Translations under genes and position numbers: made by a program
The notes under the pieces: generated by a model
Database searches by the model: none
What the model saw: only the letters and a program-made list of their open reading frames with translations
What the model was told of the DNA's origin: nothing
Origin: an uncultured Prevotellaceae bacterium
GTDB lineage: Bacteria > Bacteroidota > Bacteroidia > Bacteroidales > Muribaculaceae
Direction: 5' to 3'
Assembly: GCA_937916085.1 (NCBI GenBank)
Contig: CALGGO010000090.1
Coordinates: forward strand, 62,001-126,000
DNA: 64,000 nucleotides
Shown here: one piece after another, positions 26,363 to 35,404 of the stretch
How positions within the stretch are numbered: position 1 is the first letter of the stretch
How the letters are laid out: each line of letters begins with the position of its first letter

Positions 26363-26794
26363 ATGTTGAAAGAAATTCTAGCTATCTCGGGACGTCCCGG
26401 ATTGTACCGTCTTGTAAAATACGGCAAAAACGTTATCATCGTTGAAAACATCACCGACAAAAAACGTGGCATTGCCAGCTCAAGAGACAAAGTCATCTCA
26501 CTTGGAGATATCTCTATGTACACCGAGAGTGGCGACAAGCCACTCGGAGAGATTCTTGAGGTGATAAAGACAAAATATGACGCAAAACCTCTTGATGTCG
26601 CCAAATATAAGGAGCCAGAGGCATTGCAGGCGTTTTTCAAAGAGGTTGTACCCGACTTTGACGTGGACCGCGTTTACAACACCGACATCAAGAAACTCAT
26701 CAACTGGTACAACTTCCTTATCAACAGCGGCATGACCGACTTCCTTCCAAAAGAAGAAGAAACCGCCGAAGAGGAAAAGGACGCTGACAAATAA
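26363..26794 (+). CDS. DUF5606 domain-containing protein
   Basis: 143 residues, opening MLKEILAISGRPGLYRLVKY, the signature of the DUF5606 family that I know mainly from Bacteroidetes. No catalytic motif is evident. The small N-terminal domain (1-65) is followed by a helical part and an acidic tail (EEETAEEEKDADK). Predicted cytoplasmic. It lies between alaS and an NlpC/P60 gene, both flanked by hairpin repeats, so co-transcription is uncertain. Function unknown. Confidence 0.8.
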   Translation: MLKEILAISGRPGLYRLVKYGKNVIIVENITDKKRGIASSRDKVISLGDISMYTESGDKPLGEILEVIKTKYDAKPLDVAKYKEPEALQAFFKEVVPDFDVDRVYNTDIKKLINWYNFLINSGMTDFLPKEEETAEEEKDADK

Positions 26795-26796
26795 AT

Positions 26797-26888
26797 AGCT
26801 GACAAGCTAACGAGGAACAAGCTAACAAGGCAATAGTATTATTCACCATTTGGCTTGTTCCTTGTTAGCTCGTTTGCTCGTTAGCTTA
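26797..26888. repeat. GCTRACAAG-family hairpin repeat, best-paired copy
   Basis: Arm 26805-26830 (AGCTAACGAGGAACAAGC...) pairs with 26860-26886 (...TTTGCTCGTTAGCT) over about 26 bp with one indel. It starts 3 bp after the DUF5606 stop. Confidence 0.7.
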
Positions 26889-26894
26889 AAAATC

Positions 26895-27563
26895 ATGACT
26901 ACCATGACACATTTCAACAAACTAATAGTCTTAGTAGCATTGCTGTTGGCAATGTTGAGTGTGTCGTGCAATGTGATGAGACAAGCTAATGACGATGACA
27001 GTGGCTACCCTACTAAACGCGGTCGCACCACGAGTTCTGTGAGGCGCACGAGCGGCAACCACAACCGCGATTGGGCAAAGACAAAACCCAACGATGACGG
27101 CTATTACGACGACAGAGGCATTGACAACGGCCCCACTGCCACCGACGAGGAATGGAAACGACTCGACATCACGCTCAGCCGAAACGACAACAAAGCTCTA
27201 TACAAAGAAATCAAGAGTTGGCTGGGCACACCCTATAGCGGTGGCGGGCACACTAAGCAAGTGGGCACCGACTGCTCAGGGTTTGTCATGGAACTCTATC
27301 TCTGCGTCTATGACATAGCGTTGGAGCGGCGAGGCGGTCTCCAATATTACAACAACTGCACACCTATCGACAAAGAAGCCTTGCGAGAAGGCGACCTCGT
27401 GTTCTTCAACAACGGAGAAGGCGGCAAAATCTCTCACGTGGGAATATACCTTAAAGACAACAAATTCGCCCACGCCTCATCATCACGAGGCGTAGTAATC
27501 GACGACCTAACAGCAAAATACTATGTAAAACACTTCTTCGCCGCAGGTAGAGTGAAGAGATAA
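26895..27563 (+). CDS. NlpC/P60-family lipoprotein (cell-wall endopeptidase)
   Basis: 222 residues from the ATG at 26895; the open frame upstream to 26850 is the repeat. The signal sequence ends LSVSC with lipidated Cys25. A ~70-residue polar linker precedes the papain-like domain, with the triad Cys127 (GTDCSGF), His181 (ISHVGIYL) and His193 (KFAHASS). Such enzymes cut gamma-D-Glu-DAP or related bonds in peptidoglycan. It is oriented convergently with comEC, and the 76-bp gap shows no clear hairpin. Confidence 0.85.
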   Translation: MTTMTHFNKLIVLVALLLAMLSVSCNVMRQANDDDSGYPTKRGRTTSSVRRTSGNHNRDWAKTKPNDDGYYDDRGIDNGPTATDEEWKRLDITLSRNDNKALYKEIKSWLGTPYSGGGHTKQVGTDCSGFVMELYLCVYDIALERRGGLQYYNNCTPIDKEALREGDLVFFNNGEGGKISHVGIYLKDNKFAHASSSRGVVIDDLTAKYYVKHFFAAGRVKR

Positions 27564-27639
27564 GGGGGGCAGTTCAGTCTTTTGCTTGTCAACGCAACTA
27601 ACTTGACTTGCTACGAGAGAACTTGTGTGAAAAAAGGAG

Positions 27640-29721
27640 TTATCTATTGTGTAATATAAAAGCACCACTCGTTTTTATGCTGTAATAAGGCACTTTTAGC
27701 TCTTGGCATTCTTTCTCAAGGGCGGGGATATTGTCGTCGTAGATGTCGCCTGAGAGGACAATGGTTTTCACGTCAAAGAGTTTTCTCGCTTTAGCGATTG
27801 TGGAATGATACTGCTTTGTCACCAGCAGGAAGTCAAACTTCACCTCACTGCTATCGGCTGGCTCGTAGTTCTTCCAATGCCCTTTGCCCACCGAGAGTAT
27901 CTTCTTGTCGAACATCATGGCATAAGGATGATTGACAATGCCTCCTTCAATCGAACATATTGTTGAATCGACAAGCATCAATGAGTCAATGCTGTAGTGT
28001 GCTAGGAAAGCCTTGTGGTGACGCTTGAAGGCCTCTACATCAAAATCGTTCTCCACATCGGGCACCCACAGCAACGCTTTGCCGTGATTGTGACAGAGCA
28101 CTGGCGTGGAGTTATAGGAGTTGAAAATCACCATTCCCTGCTTAGGAGTTGTGACATCCACCACAATGCCGTGAGCCAAACCTATCACCAGCACCACTCC
28201 AGCCGCCAAGAGCCATCGAATGTTGCGGCGGTAGAGCCACATCGTCACCAAAACAAGTATGGCATAATAAACCACCACCGCCACCCAAGTGACATAGACA
28301 TCGTTATGCCCTAACCTCCAAGTGCTGAGCCAATTCACCGAACCATTGATAAACGTCGTCATCCAGTCGAGAACACTATTCAACCATCCAATTGAGCCAC
28401 CCATAGTGAGCAATAACAATATTACAGCGCCAATAATCATAAAAATGGGGAAAACTGGCAAAATGACGAAATTGGCAAGCACTGTCATCACCGACAGTGT
28501 GTTGAAATAATAGGCGGTCAGGATTGTTGACGATAACATCGCAACCAGCGATGTCAAGAACAATGAATAGAGATATTTCAGCAACCTGTTTGAAGGGTAT
28601 TTTATCTCAAAAGTCTGAAAGAAAACTATCAACGCAGCCACTGTGATGAAACTCAACTGGAAACCCACACTATACAACGCTCCGGGTGAGAAGACGAGTA
28701 TCACCAGTGCCGCGGCTGCCACCGAGTTGAGTGGCGTGGATTTACGGTAGAACAATGTGGACATAAACACAAAGGCAATCATCACCGTTGCCCTCACCAC
28801 CGATGGCGACATTCCAGTAAGCACATCATAGCCTATCAACAGCAACAAGGTAATGACCAATCGCAGTTTCTTAGCACGCATGTAGTCAAGAGGGAAAAGC
28901 AAAAACCATATCAGCAACGTGATAATCGCGACATGCAAACCGCTGAGAGCAAGCACATGAGCCACGCCAACAACCGAAAAATGTTCGCGGGTCTCGGGAG
29001 TGATGAAATCATCATTGCCAAGCAGCACGGCAATCAGCATAGATTGCGTCTCAGGAGCAAGAGAGGAATTCAAAATTTTATGTTCAAGTGTTTGCCGCAG
29101 GTTCTCCGCTCTTGTCAGCAGAGTGGGCGACTCCCCTACTTTCGTCACCGACTCTAATTTGGCGTGCTGCCGGTAGCGGATGCCTTTGTGCAGCAGATAG
29201 GTCGCATAGTCCATCTCATCGGGATTGCCCAAATTCCTTACTGGCTCAATGTTCAGCTTAAACGCAATCAAATCGCCAGGTGCTGATTCATAATCGCAAC
29301 CTCTGGTTGATAAGATAATATGTGATTTTTTCAGTGGAGCTTCACCTTCATCAAGTTTTAAAAGCTTGACTTGCATCTCCATGCTCTTCTCGTGAAAGTC
29401 GATGCTCTCAATTCTTCCCAGCACAGCTTTGCTATTCACTTCTTTGAGATTTAGTTCGGGTGGCGTCGCTATATATGCCGCAAACCAGCCCACCGCAATC
29501 ATAAACATCGACAAAGGTATAATGTGGAAACCTCGCAGTCTCAATGCCACAGCAGGCGATTTCATCAGCACCATAAGCGATAGCAAGGCAACACCTGACA
29601 ATGCCGCCAATGTGATAGGCAACCATAAAAAAGGCACTACCTTAAACAGCAGAATGCCAACAACTAAAGGAACCAGCAATATCAAAACTGGCAATCTCGA
29701 CAAGATGCTTGGTGAGCCCAT
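27640..29721 (-). CDS. comEC: ComEC/Rec2-family DNA uptake channel
   Basis: 693 residues. ComEC forms the inner-membrane channel for single-stranded DNA in natural transformation. An N-terminal membrane pair and OB-like region (DUF4131, ~1-200) are followed by the polytopic Competence domain (~210-500), including VAHVLALSGLHVAIITLL near residue 252 and YDVLTGMSPSVVRA. The C-terminal beta-lactamase-like part (from ~530) lacks HxHxDH metal ligands, so it is probably nuclease-inactive. The aroE stop lies 17 bp upstream of the comEC start and the two share a strand. DprA at 60-61 kb completes part of the pathway. Confidence 0.88.
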   Translation of the reverse strand: MGSPSILSRLPVLILLVPLVVGILLFKVVPFLWLPITLAALSGVALLSLMVLMKSPAVALRLRGFHIIPLSMFMIAVGWFAAYIATPPELNLKEVNSKAVLGRIESIDFHEKSMEMQVKLLKLDEGEAPLKKSHIILSTRGCDYESAPGDLIAFKLNIEPVRNLGNPDEMDYATYLLHKGIRYRQHAKLESVTKVGESPTLLTRAENLRQTLEHKILNSSLAPETQSMLIAVLLGNDDFITPETREHFSVVGVAHVLALSGLHVAIITLLIWFLLFPLDYMRAKKLRLVITLLLLIGYDVLTGMSPSVVRATVMIAFVFMSTLFYRKSTPLNSVAAAALVILVFSPGALYSVGFQLSFITVAALIVFFQTFEIKYPSNRLLKYLYSLFLTSLVAMLSSTILTAYYFNTLSVMTVLANFVILPVFPIFMIIGAVILLLLTMGGSIGWLNSVLDWMTTFINGSVNWLSTWRLGHNDVYVTWVAVVVYYAILVLVTMWLYRRNIRWLLAAGVVLVIGLAHGIVVDVTTPKQGMVIFNSYNSTPVLCHNHGKALLWVPDVENDFDVEAFKRHHKAFLAHYSIDSLMLVDSTICSIEGGIVNHPYAMMFDKKILSVGKGHWKNYEPADSSEVKFDFLLVTKQYHSTIAKARKLFDVKTIVLSGDIYDDNIPALEKECQELKVPYYSIKTSGAFILHNR

Positions 29722-29738
29722 AACAATTGAGAAAAGGG

Positions 29739-30500
29739 CTATTGTTCGGTCCAGATTCTATAAGACTCAAATGCTTGTAGCAGAAGCATTTCAAGCCCGT
29801 TTTTCACTTTTGCCCCACGTTCTGCCGAGAGTCTCATGAACGTAGTCTCACTGGGATTATACACCAGGTCATAGCACAGATGCGCCGAAGTGATAAAGCG
29901 GTAAGGAATAAGAGGACATGTCTCGGTGAAAGGATAGGTGCCGAGTGGCGTAGTGTTGATAATCAGTTTATGATCATGGATCATCTGTTTGGTAAGCTCC
30001 TCGTAGGTAATGGTCTGTGCCGATTTCTTGCGCGACACCAGACTCACTTCAATTCCCAGCGATTCAAGAACCGCCCTCACAGCTTTGCATGCTCCACCTG
30101 TTCCCAAAATCAACGCCCTATTCATCTCGGGTGTCAGCGATGGCACTAAGGAGTTTTTAAAACCATTGAAATCGGAGTTATATCCAATCATTCTCAGCAC
30201 GCCGTCACCAGAATTTTTAATTATCTTAATGACATTTACCGCCCCAACCATCTTGGCAGTCTCATCAAGCTCATCCATATATGGAATCACCTCTTCTTTA
30301 TAGGGAGAAGTAACATTTAGGCCATAAATATTGGGATACTCGCTTAAAATCGACATCAAGTCACTCACGTCATCTATCTCAAAGTTGATATAACTGGCAT
30401 CAATCTCCTCGGCGATGAACTTCTGGTTAAAGAAATCCATCGAGAAGGAATGCGTCAGCGATTTCCCAATCAAGCCATATATCTTACTCTGAGCCGCCAC
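29739..30500 (-). CDS. aroE: Shikimate dehydrogenase
   Basis: 253 residues, slightly shorter than the E. coli enzyme. It reduces 3-dehydroshikimate with NADPH in aromatic amino acid synthesis. The substrate-binding motif GKSLTHSFS is at 12-20, the catalytic lysine is Lys68 in NVTSPYKEEV, and the nucleotide loop reads LGTGGACKAV. It is immediately upstream of comEC on the same strand (17-bp gap). Confidence 0.92.
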   Translation of the reverse strand: MAAQSKIYGLIGKSLTHSFSMDFFNQKFIAEEIDASYINFEIDDVSDLMSILSEYPNIYGLNVTSPYKEEVIPYMDELDETAKMVGAVNVIKIIKNSGDGVLRMIGYNSDFNGFKNSLVPSLTPEMNRALILGTGGACKAVRAVLESLGIEVSLVSRKKSAQTITYEELTKQMIHDHKLIINTTPLGTYPFTETCPLIPYRFITSAHLCYDLVYNPSETTFMRLSAERGAKVKNGLEMLLLQAFESYRIWTEQ

Positions 30501-30530
30501 GACGTGTTGAAATCTATAGTTTTTAGTTCT

Positions 30531-30622
30531 CAGCTGACGAGCTTAAGAACTAGCAAGGCAAATTTAATGCTGCAACAACTCACATTGCCTTGTTTGCTTG
30601 TATCTTATCTGCTCGTTAGCTT
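30531..30622. repeat. GCTRACAAG-family hairpin repeat in a divergent gap
   Basis: CAGCTGACGAGCTTAAGAAC then TAGCAAGGCAA; right arm TTGCCTTGTTTGCTTGTATC then CTGCTCGTTAGC. It lies between the divergent aroE and ruvX starts, so it cannot be only a terminator. Confidence 0.6.
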
Positions 30623-30749
30623 CATTGTTAAAATTTCGCAAAATTAATCAAAAATGATAGCACCACCAAATATTTGAGTATTTTTTTGATTTTTTCCCTG
30701 CTTTGAAAGTTCTTCCTTGCAAAAAAAATTGAAAAACTGCGTTTTTCAT

Positions 30750-30780
30750 TTTGTTTTTCTCTCAACTTACACTAATTTTG
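30750..30780 (+). promoter_or_regulatory. Promoter of ruvX-def
   Basis: TTTG at 30750-30753 and TAATTTTG at 30773-30780, 19 bp apart. Preceded by GTTTTTCATTTTG and with a CTCTCAACTTACAC spacer, nearly the same as the rnr promoter. Confidence 0.78.
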
Positions 30781-30787
30781 CACGTTT

Positions 30788-31216
30788 ATGGGACGAATAT
30801 TAGCTATCGACTATGGTCGCAAGCGGTGCGGAATCGCTGTGACGGATCCTCTAAAGATTATCGCCAATGGTCTTGAAACCGTTGCCACTCACAAACTTAT
30901 GGACTACCTCAAAGACTATTTAAGCCATGAGGAGGTGGAGCTGATTGTGATTGGCCAACCCACTCAACTCAACGGCGAGCCCAGTGAGAGCATGCGCTAC
31001 ATCACGCCATTCGTCAACCGCCTGAAAAAGGAGATGCCCGATATGCCTATTGAGATGGTTGACGAGCGTTTCACCTCTACCCTCGCCCACCAAGCGATGA
31101 TCGACGGCGGCATGAAGAAGAGCGACCGCCGCGACAAAGCACGCGTCGATACCATAGCCGCCAGCATCATCTTGAACGATTATCTGCAAAGCAAACAATA
31201 TAACAACACACTATGA
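30788..31216 (+). CDS. ruvX: YqgF/RuvX RNase-H-fold nuclease
   Basis: 142 residues. The family acts on Holliday junctions or in 16S rRNA 5' maturation (YqgF). The RNase H-like fold shows the first catalytic Asp8 in LAIDYGRKRCGIAV, the second acidic site in ELIVIGQPTQ and VDERFTS near residue 95, and a C-terminal Asp in KARVDTIAAS. Its stop overlaps the def start as ATGA, so the two are translationally coupled. Confidence 0.9.
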   Translation: MGRILAIDYGRKRCGIAVTDPLKIIANGLETVATHKLMDYLKDYLSHEEVELIVIGQPTQLNGEPSESMRYITPFVNRLKKEMPDMPIEMVDERFTSTLAHQAMIDGGMKKSDRRDKARVDTIAASIILNDYLQSKQYNNTL

Positions 31217-31785
31217 TACTACCTGTTTATATCTACGGCCAACCCGTGCTGCGCAAAGTGGCAGAGCCCATCGACAAGGACTTTCCCGTCCTCGCCGAAC
31301 TTATCCAGAACATGAAGGACACCATGTACGACAGCGACGGCATTGGCATCGCCGCGCCACAGGTTGGCGTGAGCGCAAGAATCATTTACATTGACGTGGA
31401 TGCATTGAGTGACAAGTTTCCCGAACTCAAGGACAAACGCTTGGTGCTTATCAACCCCGAAATCGATATTGACGAGGACAGCCCCACCGAGAGCCGCGAG
31501 GAAGGCTGCCTGAGCGTGCCAGGCATCCATGAGAATGTGACGCGCCACACTAAGCTGCACATCAACTACTTCGACGAGAATTGGCAGGAGCACAACGAGG
31601 ACATCGAGGGTTTTCTCGCCCGCGTCATCCAGCACGAATATGACCATCTGGAGGGACACGTATTCACCGACCACATCTCGGCAATACGCAAACAGATGAT
31701 TCGCAACAAACTCAACAATATGGTAAAGGGCAAGGTTGATTGCGACTACCGCATTAAGCCCTACAAACCAGCAAGGAGAAGATAA
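31213..31785 (+). CDS. def: Peptide deformylase
   Basis: 190 residues. It removes the formyl group from nascent N termini. All three motifs are present: GIGIAAPQVG at 43-52, EEGCLSVPG with Cys99, and HEYDHLEG with His141, Glu142 and His145. The ATG overlaps the ruvX stop by 4 bp. The C-terminal tail is basic (KPYKPARRR). Confidence 0.95.
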   Translation: MILPVYIYGQPVLRKVAEPIDKDFPVLAELIQNMKDTMYDSDGIGIAAPQVGVSARIIYIDVDALSDKFPELKDKRLVLINPEIDIDEDSPTESREEGCLSVPGIHENVTRHTKLHINYFDENWQEHNEDIEGFLARVIQHEYDHLEGHVFTDHISAIRKQMIRNKLNNMVKGKVDCDYRIKPYKPARRR

Positions 31786-31813
31786 GTGTTAAGTGATAAG
31801 TGTTAAGTGATAA
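31786..31813 (+). repeat. TTAAGTGATAAGTG tandem words
   Basis: GTGTTAAGTGATAAGTG repeated about twice directly after the def stop. Confidence 0.45.
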
Positions 31814-31840
31814 ATAGGGATAAGGCGTGCCTTGTCCATA

Positions 31841-31867
31841 ATCTAAAAACTCTAGAAAATCTAGAAA
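31841..31867 (+). repeat. TCTAGAANN 9-bp array (3 units)
   Basis: ATCTAAAAA, CTCTAGAAA, ATCTAGAAA; ends 20 bp before the nagB start, as in the arrays before 11683 and 50862. Confidence 0.65.
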
Positions 31868-31887
31868 AAACTGTAAACTATAAAAAT

Positions 31888-32697
31888 ATGAGACTTATTA
31901 TTGAACCTGACTACGAGCAGGTATCGGCTTGGGCGGCCAATTATGTGGCCTCGCGCATCAACGAGGCAAAACCCACTCCCGAGAAACCTTTTGTATTAGG
32001 ATGCCCCACCGGCAGTTCACCACTTGGCATGTACCGCAAACTCATCGAACTCAACAAAGCCGGCAAGGTGTCGTTCCAAAATGTGGTGACTTTCAACATG
32101 GACGAGTATGTGGGTCTGCCCGAGGAACACCCCGAGAGCTACCACAGCTTTATGTGGAATAATTTCTTCTCGCACATCGACATCAAGAAGGAGAATGTGA
32201 ACATCCTCAACGGCAATGCCGAAGACCTCGAGAAAGAGTGTACCGAATATGAAGAGCGCATCAAGGCGGCTGGCGGCATCGATCTTTTCATGGGTGGCGT
32301 AGGTCCCGACGGACACATCGCTTTCAACGAGCCAGGGTCGTCGTTGACCTCGCTCACACGCATGAAGACCCTCACTCAAGACACCATTATCGCCAACAGC
32401 CGCTTCTTCGACGACGACGTGAACAAAGTGCCTAAGACCGCTCTAACCGTAGGTGTTGGCACCGTGATGGCTGCCCGCAGCGTGATGATTATCGTAAATG
32501 GCTACAAGAAGTCCCGCGCCCTGCAACAGGCGGTGGAAGGCGGCGTGTCGCACATGTGTACCCTCAGCGCCCTGCAAATGCACCGCAAGGCTATCATCGT
32601 TTGCGACGAGGACGCTACTATGGAATTGAAAGTGAGCACCTATCGCTACTTCAAAGACATCGAGAGCGCACACCTCGACCCAGCAACACTTTTATAA
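31888..32697 (+). CDS. nagB: Glucosamine-6-phosphate deaminase
   Basis: 269 residues from the ATG at 31888; MRLIIEPDYEQVSAWAA matches the usual start, so the 81-bp upstream extension is discarded. It converts glucosamine-6-phosphate to fructose-6-phosphate and ammonia. Catalytic residues Asp72 (NMDEYVG), Asp141, His143 and Glu148 (GPDGHIAFNEPGSS) match E. coli numbering exactly. A 9-bp TCTAGAA array precedes it. Convergent with rnr across nested inverted repeats. Confidence 0.95.
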   Translation: MRLIIEPDYEQVSAWAANYVASRINEAKPTPEKPFVLGCPTGSSPLGMYRKLIELNKAGKVSFQNVVTFNMDEYVGLPEEHPESYHSFMWNNFFSHIDIKKENVNILNGNAEDLEKECTEYEERIKAAGGIDLFMGGVGPDGHIAFNEPGSSLTSLTRMKTLTQDTIIANSRFFDDDVNKVPKTALTVGVGTVMAARSVMIIVNGYKKSRALQQAVEGGVSHMCTLSALQMHRKAIIVCDEDATMELKVSTYRYFKDIESAHLDPATLL

Positions 32698-32826
32698 GAC
32701 AATTAAGGACAATATCATTTAAGCATTAGATACAATTAATTAAGGACAATTGCCTCTGTAGTATTTAAGCGGAGACAATTGTCCTTAAAATTTTCAAAAA
32801 CCAAAGCGGTTGTCCTTAATTGTCTT
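32696..32826. repeat. Nested inverted repeats between nagB and rnr
   Basis: Outer arms AAGACAATTAAGGACAA (32696-32712) and TTGTCCTTAATTGTCTT (32810-32826) are perfectly inverted over 17 bp. The inner pair is described separately. Confidence 0.75.
32740..32788. terminator. Inner inverted repeat, probable bidirectional terminator
   Basis: TTAAGGACAATTG pairs with CAATTGTCCTTAA over 13 bp; the inner stem extends through CCTC/GGAG-like pairing, with AAAATTTTC following. Confidence 0.6.
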
Positions 32827-32833
32827 TTAACAC

Positions 32834-35215
32834 TCAACGACGGCGGCGCTTGCTGGTCTTGCCGCCACGGGTTGATTTGCCTTTAGCAGCTTTGCCCCTA
32901 GTCTCCTCGCGGCGGGTGCTGTTGCCGCGCTGTCCTCGTTTCTGGCGGCGTGACGACCTGCCGCCCTCATACTCGGCACGCAGTCGGTCGGTAGCCGTCT
33001 CACGCGACATCTGCGACGCGTAGGTGATTGGTGCCTTGTCGATGCGGTGGCTGCCAGCGGGATTCTCTCTATCAACAAGCACAAAGTCGAGCTGCTTCTT
33101 TACCAGGTCAGCACGCGCCACCTGAATCGTCACCGTGTCGCCGAGCTGGTATTTCTTGCCACGGCGGCGGCCACGAATCATGTAGTTCTTCTCGTCATAC
33201 TCGTAGAAGTCATCATCGAGGTCACGCACGGCAATCATGCCCTCGCAGTGAGTCTCGTTAAGCTCCACATACACGCCCCACTCTGTCACACCCGAGATTT
33301 TGCCCTCATAGACCTCGCCCAAGCGAGCGCCCATAAATTCCACCTCTTTATATTTTATTGAGGCGCGCTCGGCATTGGCGGCGAGCTGCTCCTGACTGCT
33401 CACGTGCTGGCAGTCTTCCTCAAGTTTCTCGGGATTTACGGTGCGCGCGCCCTTCTCGGCATACTTGTCGAGCAGGCGGTGTACCATCACATCGGGATAG
33501 CGGCGAATGGGTGAAGTGAAATGGGTGTAGTAGTCAAATGCCAAACCGTAATGCCCCACGTTCTCACTCGAATACACTGCCTTTGCCTGCGACTTGATGG
33601 CGAGTAGCGAAATAAGGTCTTCCTCAGGTTTTCCCTTGATTTCTACAAGCAATTTATTGATGGAGCGGTTCACCTCCTTTGCGCTTCCGCTAATCTTAAG
33701 GGTGTGACCAAAGTGCGCTGCGATGTCGGCTACATTGTTAAGCTTCTCCTGGTCGGGCTGCTCATGGATGCGATAGACAAATGCCTTCGCCTTCTTGCTT
33801 GGCGGCACTTTGCCTATGTGGGCTGCTACGGTGCGGTTGGCAAGCAGCATAAACTCCTCGATAAGCTGGTTGGCCTCTTTCGACACATGCAGATGCACAG
33901 CGGTGGGAGTGCCATTCTCGTCGATGTCAAAATATTTCTCTTCACGGTTAAATTCCACTGCGCCTTCTTCAAAACGCTGTTTGCGAAGTTTCTGTGCCAA
34001 CTTGTGGAAGGTGAGGATTTCCTCTGCTAAATCGCCCTTGCCAGTCTCAATGATTTCCTGCGCCTCCTCGTAGCAGAAGCGACGGTCGCTGTTGATTACA
34101 GTGTGGCAAATCTTGTATTTATACACCTTGGCGTTGTCGTCCATCTCAAAGACCACCGAGTGGCACAGCTTGTCCTCATGTGGTCGCAGCGAGCAGATGT
34201 AATTGCACAGCCGCTCGGGGAGCATAGGCACCGTGCGGTCAACGAGATATACCGAGGTGGCGCGCGAATAGGCTTCCTTATCAATGACCGTGTCGGGATT
34301 CACGTAGTGAGTGACATCGGCGATGTGGACACCTATCTGCCAGCGACCGTTAGGCAGTTTCTCTATGGAGAGGGCGTCGTCATAGTCCTTGGCGTCGGCG
34401 GGGTCGATGGTGAAAGTAACGACTCCACGCATATCGCGGCGGCGAGCGACTTCTTCATCGGTGATGCCAGGTTCAAGTTTGTTGGCAACACGCTCCACAT
34501 TCTCGGGATAGTGATATGGCAAGCCAAACTCAGCGAGAATGGCGTGAATCTCGGCATTGTTCTCGCCAGCCTTGCCCAGCACATCCACAACTTCACCAAT
34601 TGGGCTGTTGCTGCCGTCGGGCCACTCGATGATGCGCACCACAGCCTTGTCGCCGGTCTTGCCGCCAGCGAGTTTGTCGAGAGGGATGAAGATGTCGGTA
34701 GCGAGGAACTTGCTGTTAGTCGCCAAGTGAGCAAAATATTTCTTTATATTCAATATACCAATGAACACCTGGTCTTTGCGCTCAACAATCTTGATGACCT
34801 CGGCCTCAGGCTCAAAGCCACTACGCGCGGCGCTGATGTGCACCATCACCTTGTCGCCGTTGAGGGCGTGCATCGAGTTGCGCTCGGCAACCATGATGGG
34901 AGTGGCGTCGTCACCCTCGAGCTGAACACTGTTCTTGCCGTTGCTGCGGCGGATGAAGATACCAGCTGCCACATTGTTGCGCTGAGCTGCCTTGAACTTG
35001 CCTGGAGCCACCTCGTTGAGGAAGCCGTCCATCGACAGCTGCTCAAGTATCTCGACAATCAACGCGCGCTGCTTGGGCGATTTCGCGCCAACTTGAGCAC
35101 TCACCTGCTTGTAGTTGAACGCTGCCTCGTCCTGTTCGTTGAAGAAGTTGATAACCTTGTCATGAAACTCACGACGCTCTATCTTATAGGAGTTCAAACG
35201 GTCTTTCTTTGCCAT
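32834..35215 (-). CDS. rnr: Ribonuclease R (3'-5' exoribonuclease)
   Basis: 793 residues. It degrades structured RNA processively. N-terminal cold-shock/OB domains (~70-240) precede the RNB catalytic domain with DPADAKDYDDAL at about 269-280, supplying the metal-binding aspartates. An S1 domain starts near residue 635 (KISGVTEWGVYVEL). The last ~50 residues are extremely Arg/Lys-rich (TRGGKTSKRRRR), like the unwinding/ribosome-binding tail of E. coli RNase R but more basic. Promoter at 35244-35274. Convergent with nagB. Confidence 0.93.
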   Translation of the reverse strand: MAKKDRLNSYKIERREFHDKVINFFNEQDEAAFNYKQVSAQVGAKSPKQRALIVEILEQLSMDGFLNEVAPGKFKAAQRNNVAAGIFIRRSNGKNSVQLEGDDATPIMVAERNSMHALNGDKVMVHISAARSGFEPEAEVIKIVERKDQVFIGILNIKKYFAHLATNSKFLATDIFIPLDKLAGGKTGDKAVVRIIEWPDGSNSPIGEVVDVLGKAGENNAEIHAILAEFGLPYHYPENVERVANKLEPGITDEEVARRRDMRGVVTFTIDPADAKDYDDALSIEKLPNGRWQIGVHIADVTHYVNPDTVIDKEAYSRATSVYLVDRTVPMLPERLCNYICSLRPHEDKLCHSVVFEMDDNAKVYKYKICHTVINSDRRFCYEEAQEIIETGKGDLAEEILTFHKLAQKLRKQRFEEGAVEFNREEKYFDIDENGTPTAVHLHVSKEANQLIEEFMLLANRTVAAHIGKVPPSKKAKAFVYRIHEQPDQEKLNNVADIAAHFGHTLKISGSAKEVNRSINKLLVEIKGKPEEDLISLLAIKSQAKAVYSSENVGHYGLAFDYYTHFTSPIRRYPDVMVHRLLDKYAEKGARTVNPEKLEEDCQHVSSQEQLAANAERASIKYKEVEFMGARLGEVYEGKISGVTEWGVYVELNETHCEGMIAVRDLDDDFYEYDEKNYMIRGRRRGKKYQLGDTVTIQVARADLVKKQLDFVLVDRENPAGSHRIDKAPITYASQMSRETATDRLRAEYEGGRSSRRQKRGQRGNSTRREETRGKAAKGKSTRGGKTSKRRRR

Positions 35216-35243
35216 AATATTATTGGTTAAAAGGTTATGATTG

Positions 35244-35274
35244 CAAAATTAGTGCAAGCCGAGAGAAATACAAA
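35244..35274 (-). promoter_or_regulatory. Promoter of rnr
   Basis: On the minus strand: TTTG (35271-35274), 19-bp spacer TATTTCTCTCGGCTTGCAC, then TAATTTTG (35244-35251). A GGCTGCGCC-like block about 40 bp further upstream resembles one before the SpoU-gene promoter. Confidence 0.78.
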
Positions 35275-35337
35275 ATGAAAAACGAAGATTTTCATTTTTA
35301 TTTGCGAGGCGCAGCTTAATTTATCTAAAATTATACA

Positions 35338-35404
35338 CTTGTCTTGTCAGCTCGTTCCTTGTCAGCTTGTCAGCTCGTTCCTTGTAAGCTCGTCAGCTTG
35401 TAAG
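35338..35404. repeat. GCTRACAAG-family repeat running into the holA end
   Basis: Right-arm words only: CTTGTCAGCTCGTTCC repeated, ending CTCGTCAGCTTGTAAGG. On the minus strand the holA stop (TGA, 35393-35395) lies within AGCTGACGAG. Confidence 0.6.

Noticed and set aside
34103..35230. A 375-residue frame on the strand opposite rnr
   Set aside because: It mirrors the rnr gene; composition is a codon-shadow (Val/Leu/His-rich) with no domain and lies fully antisense to a strong family match.
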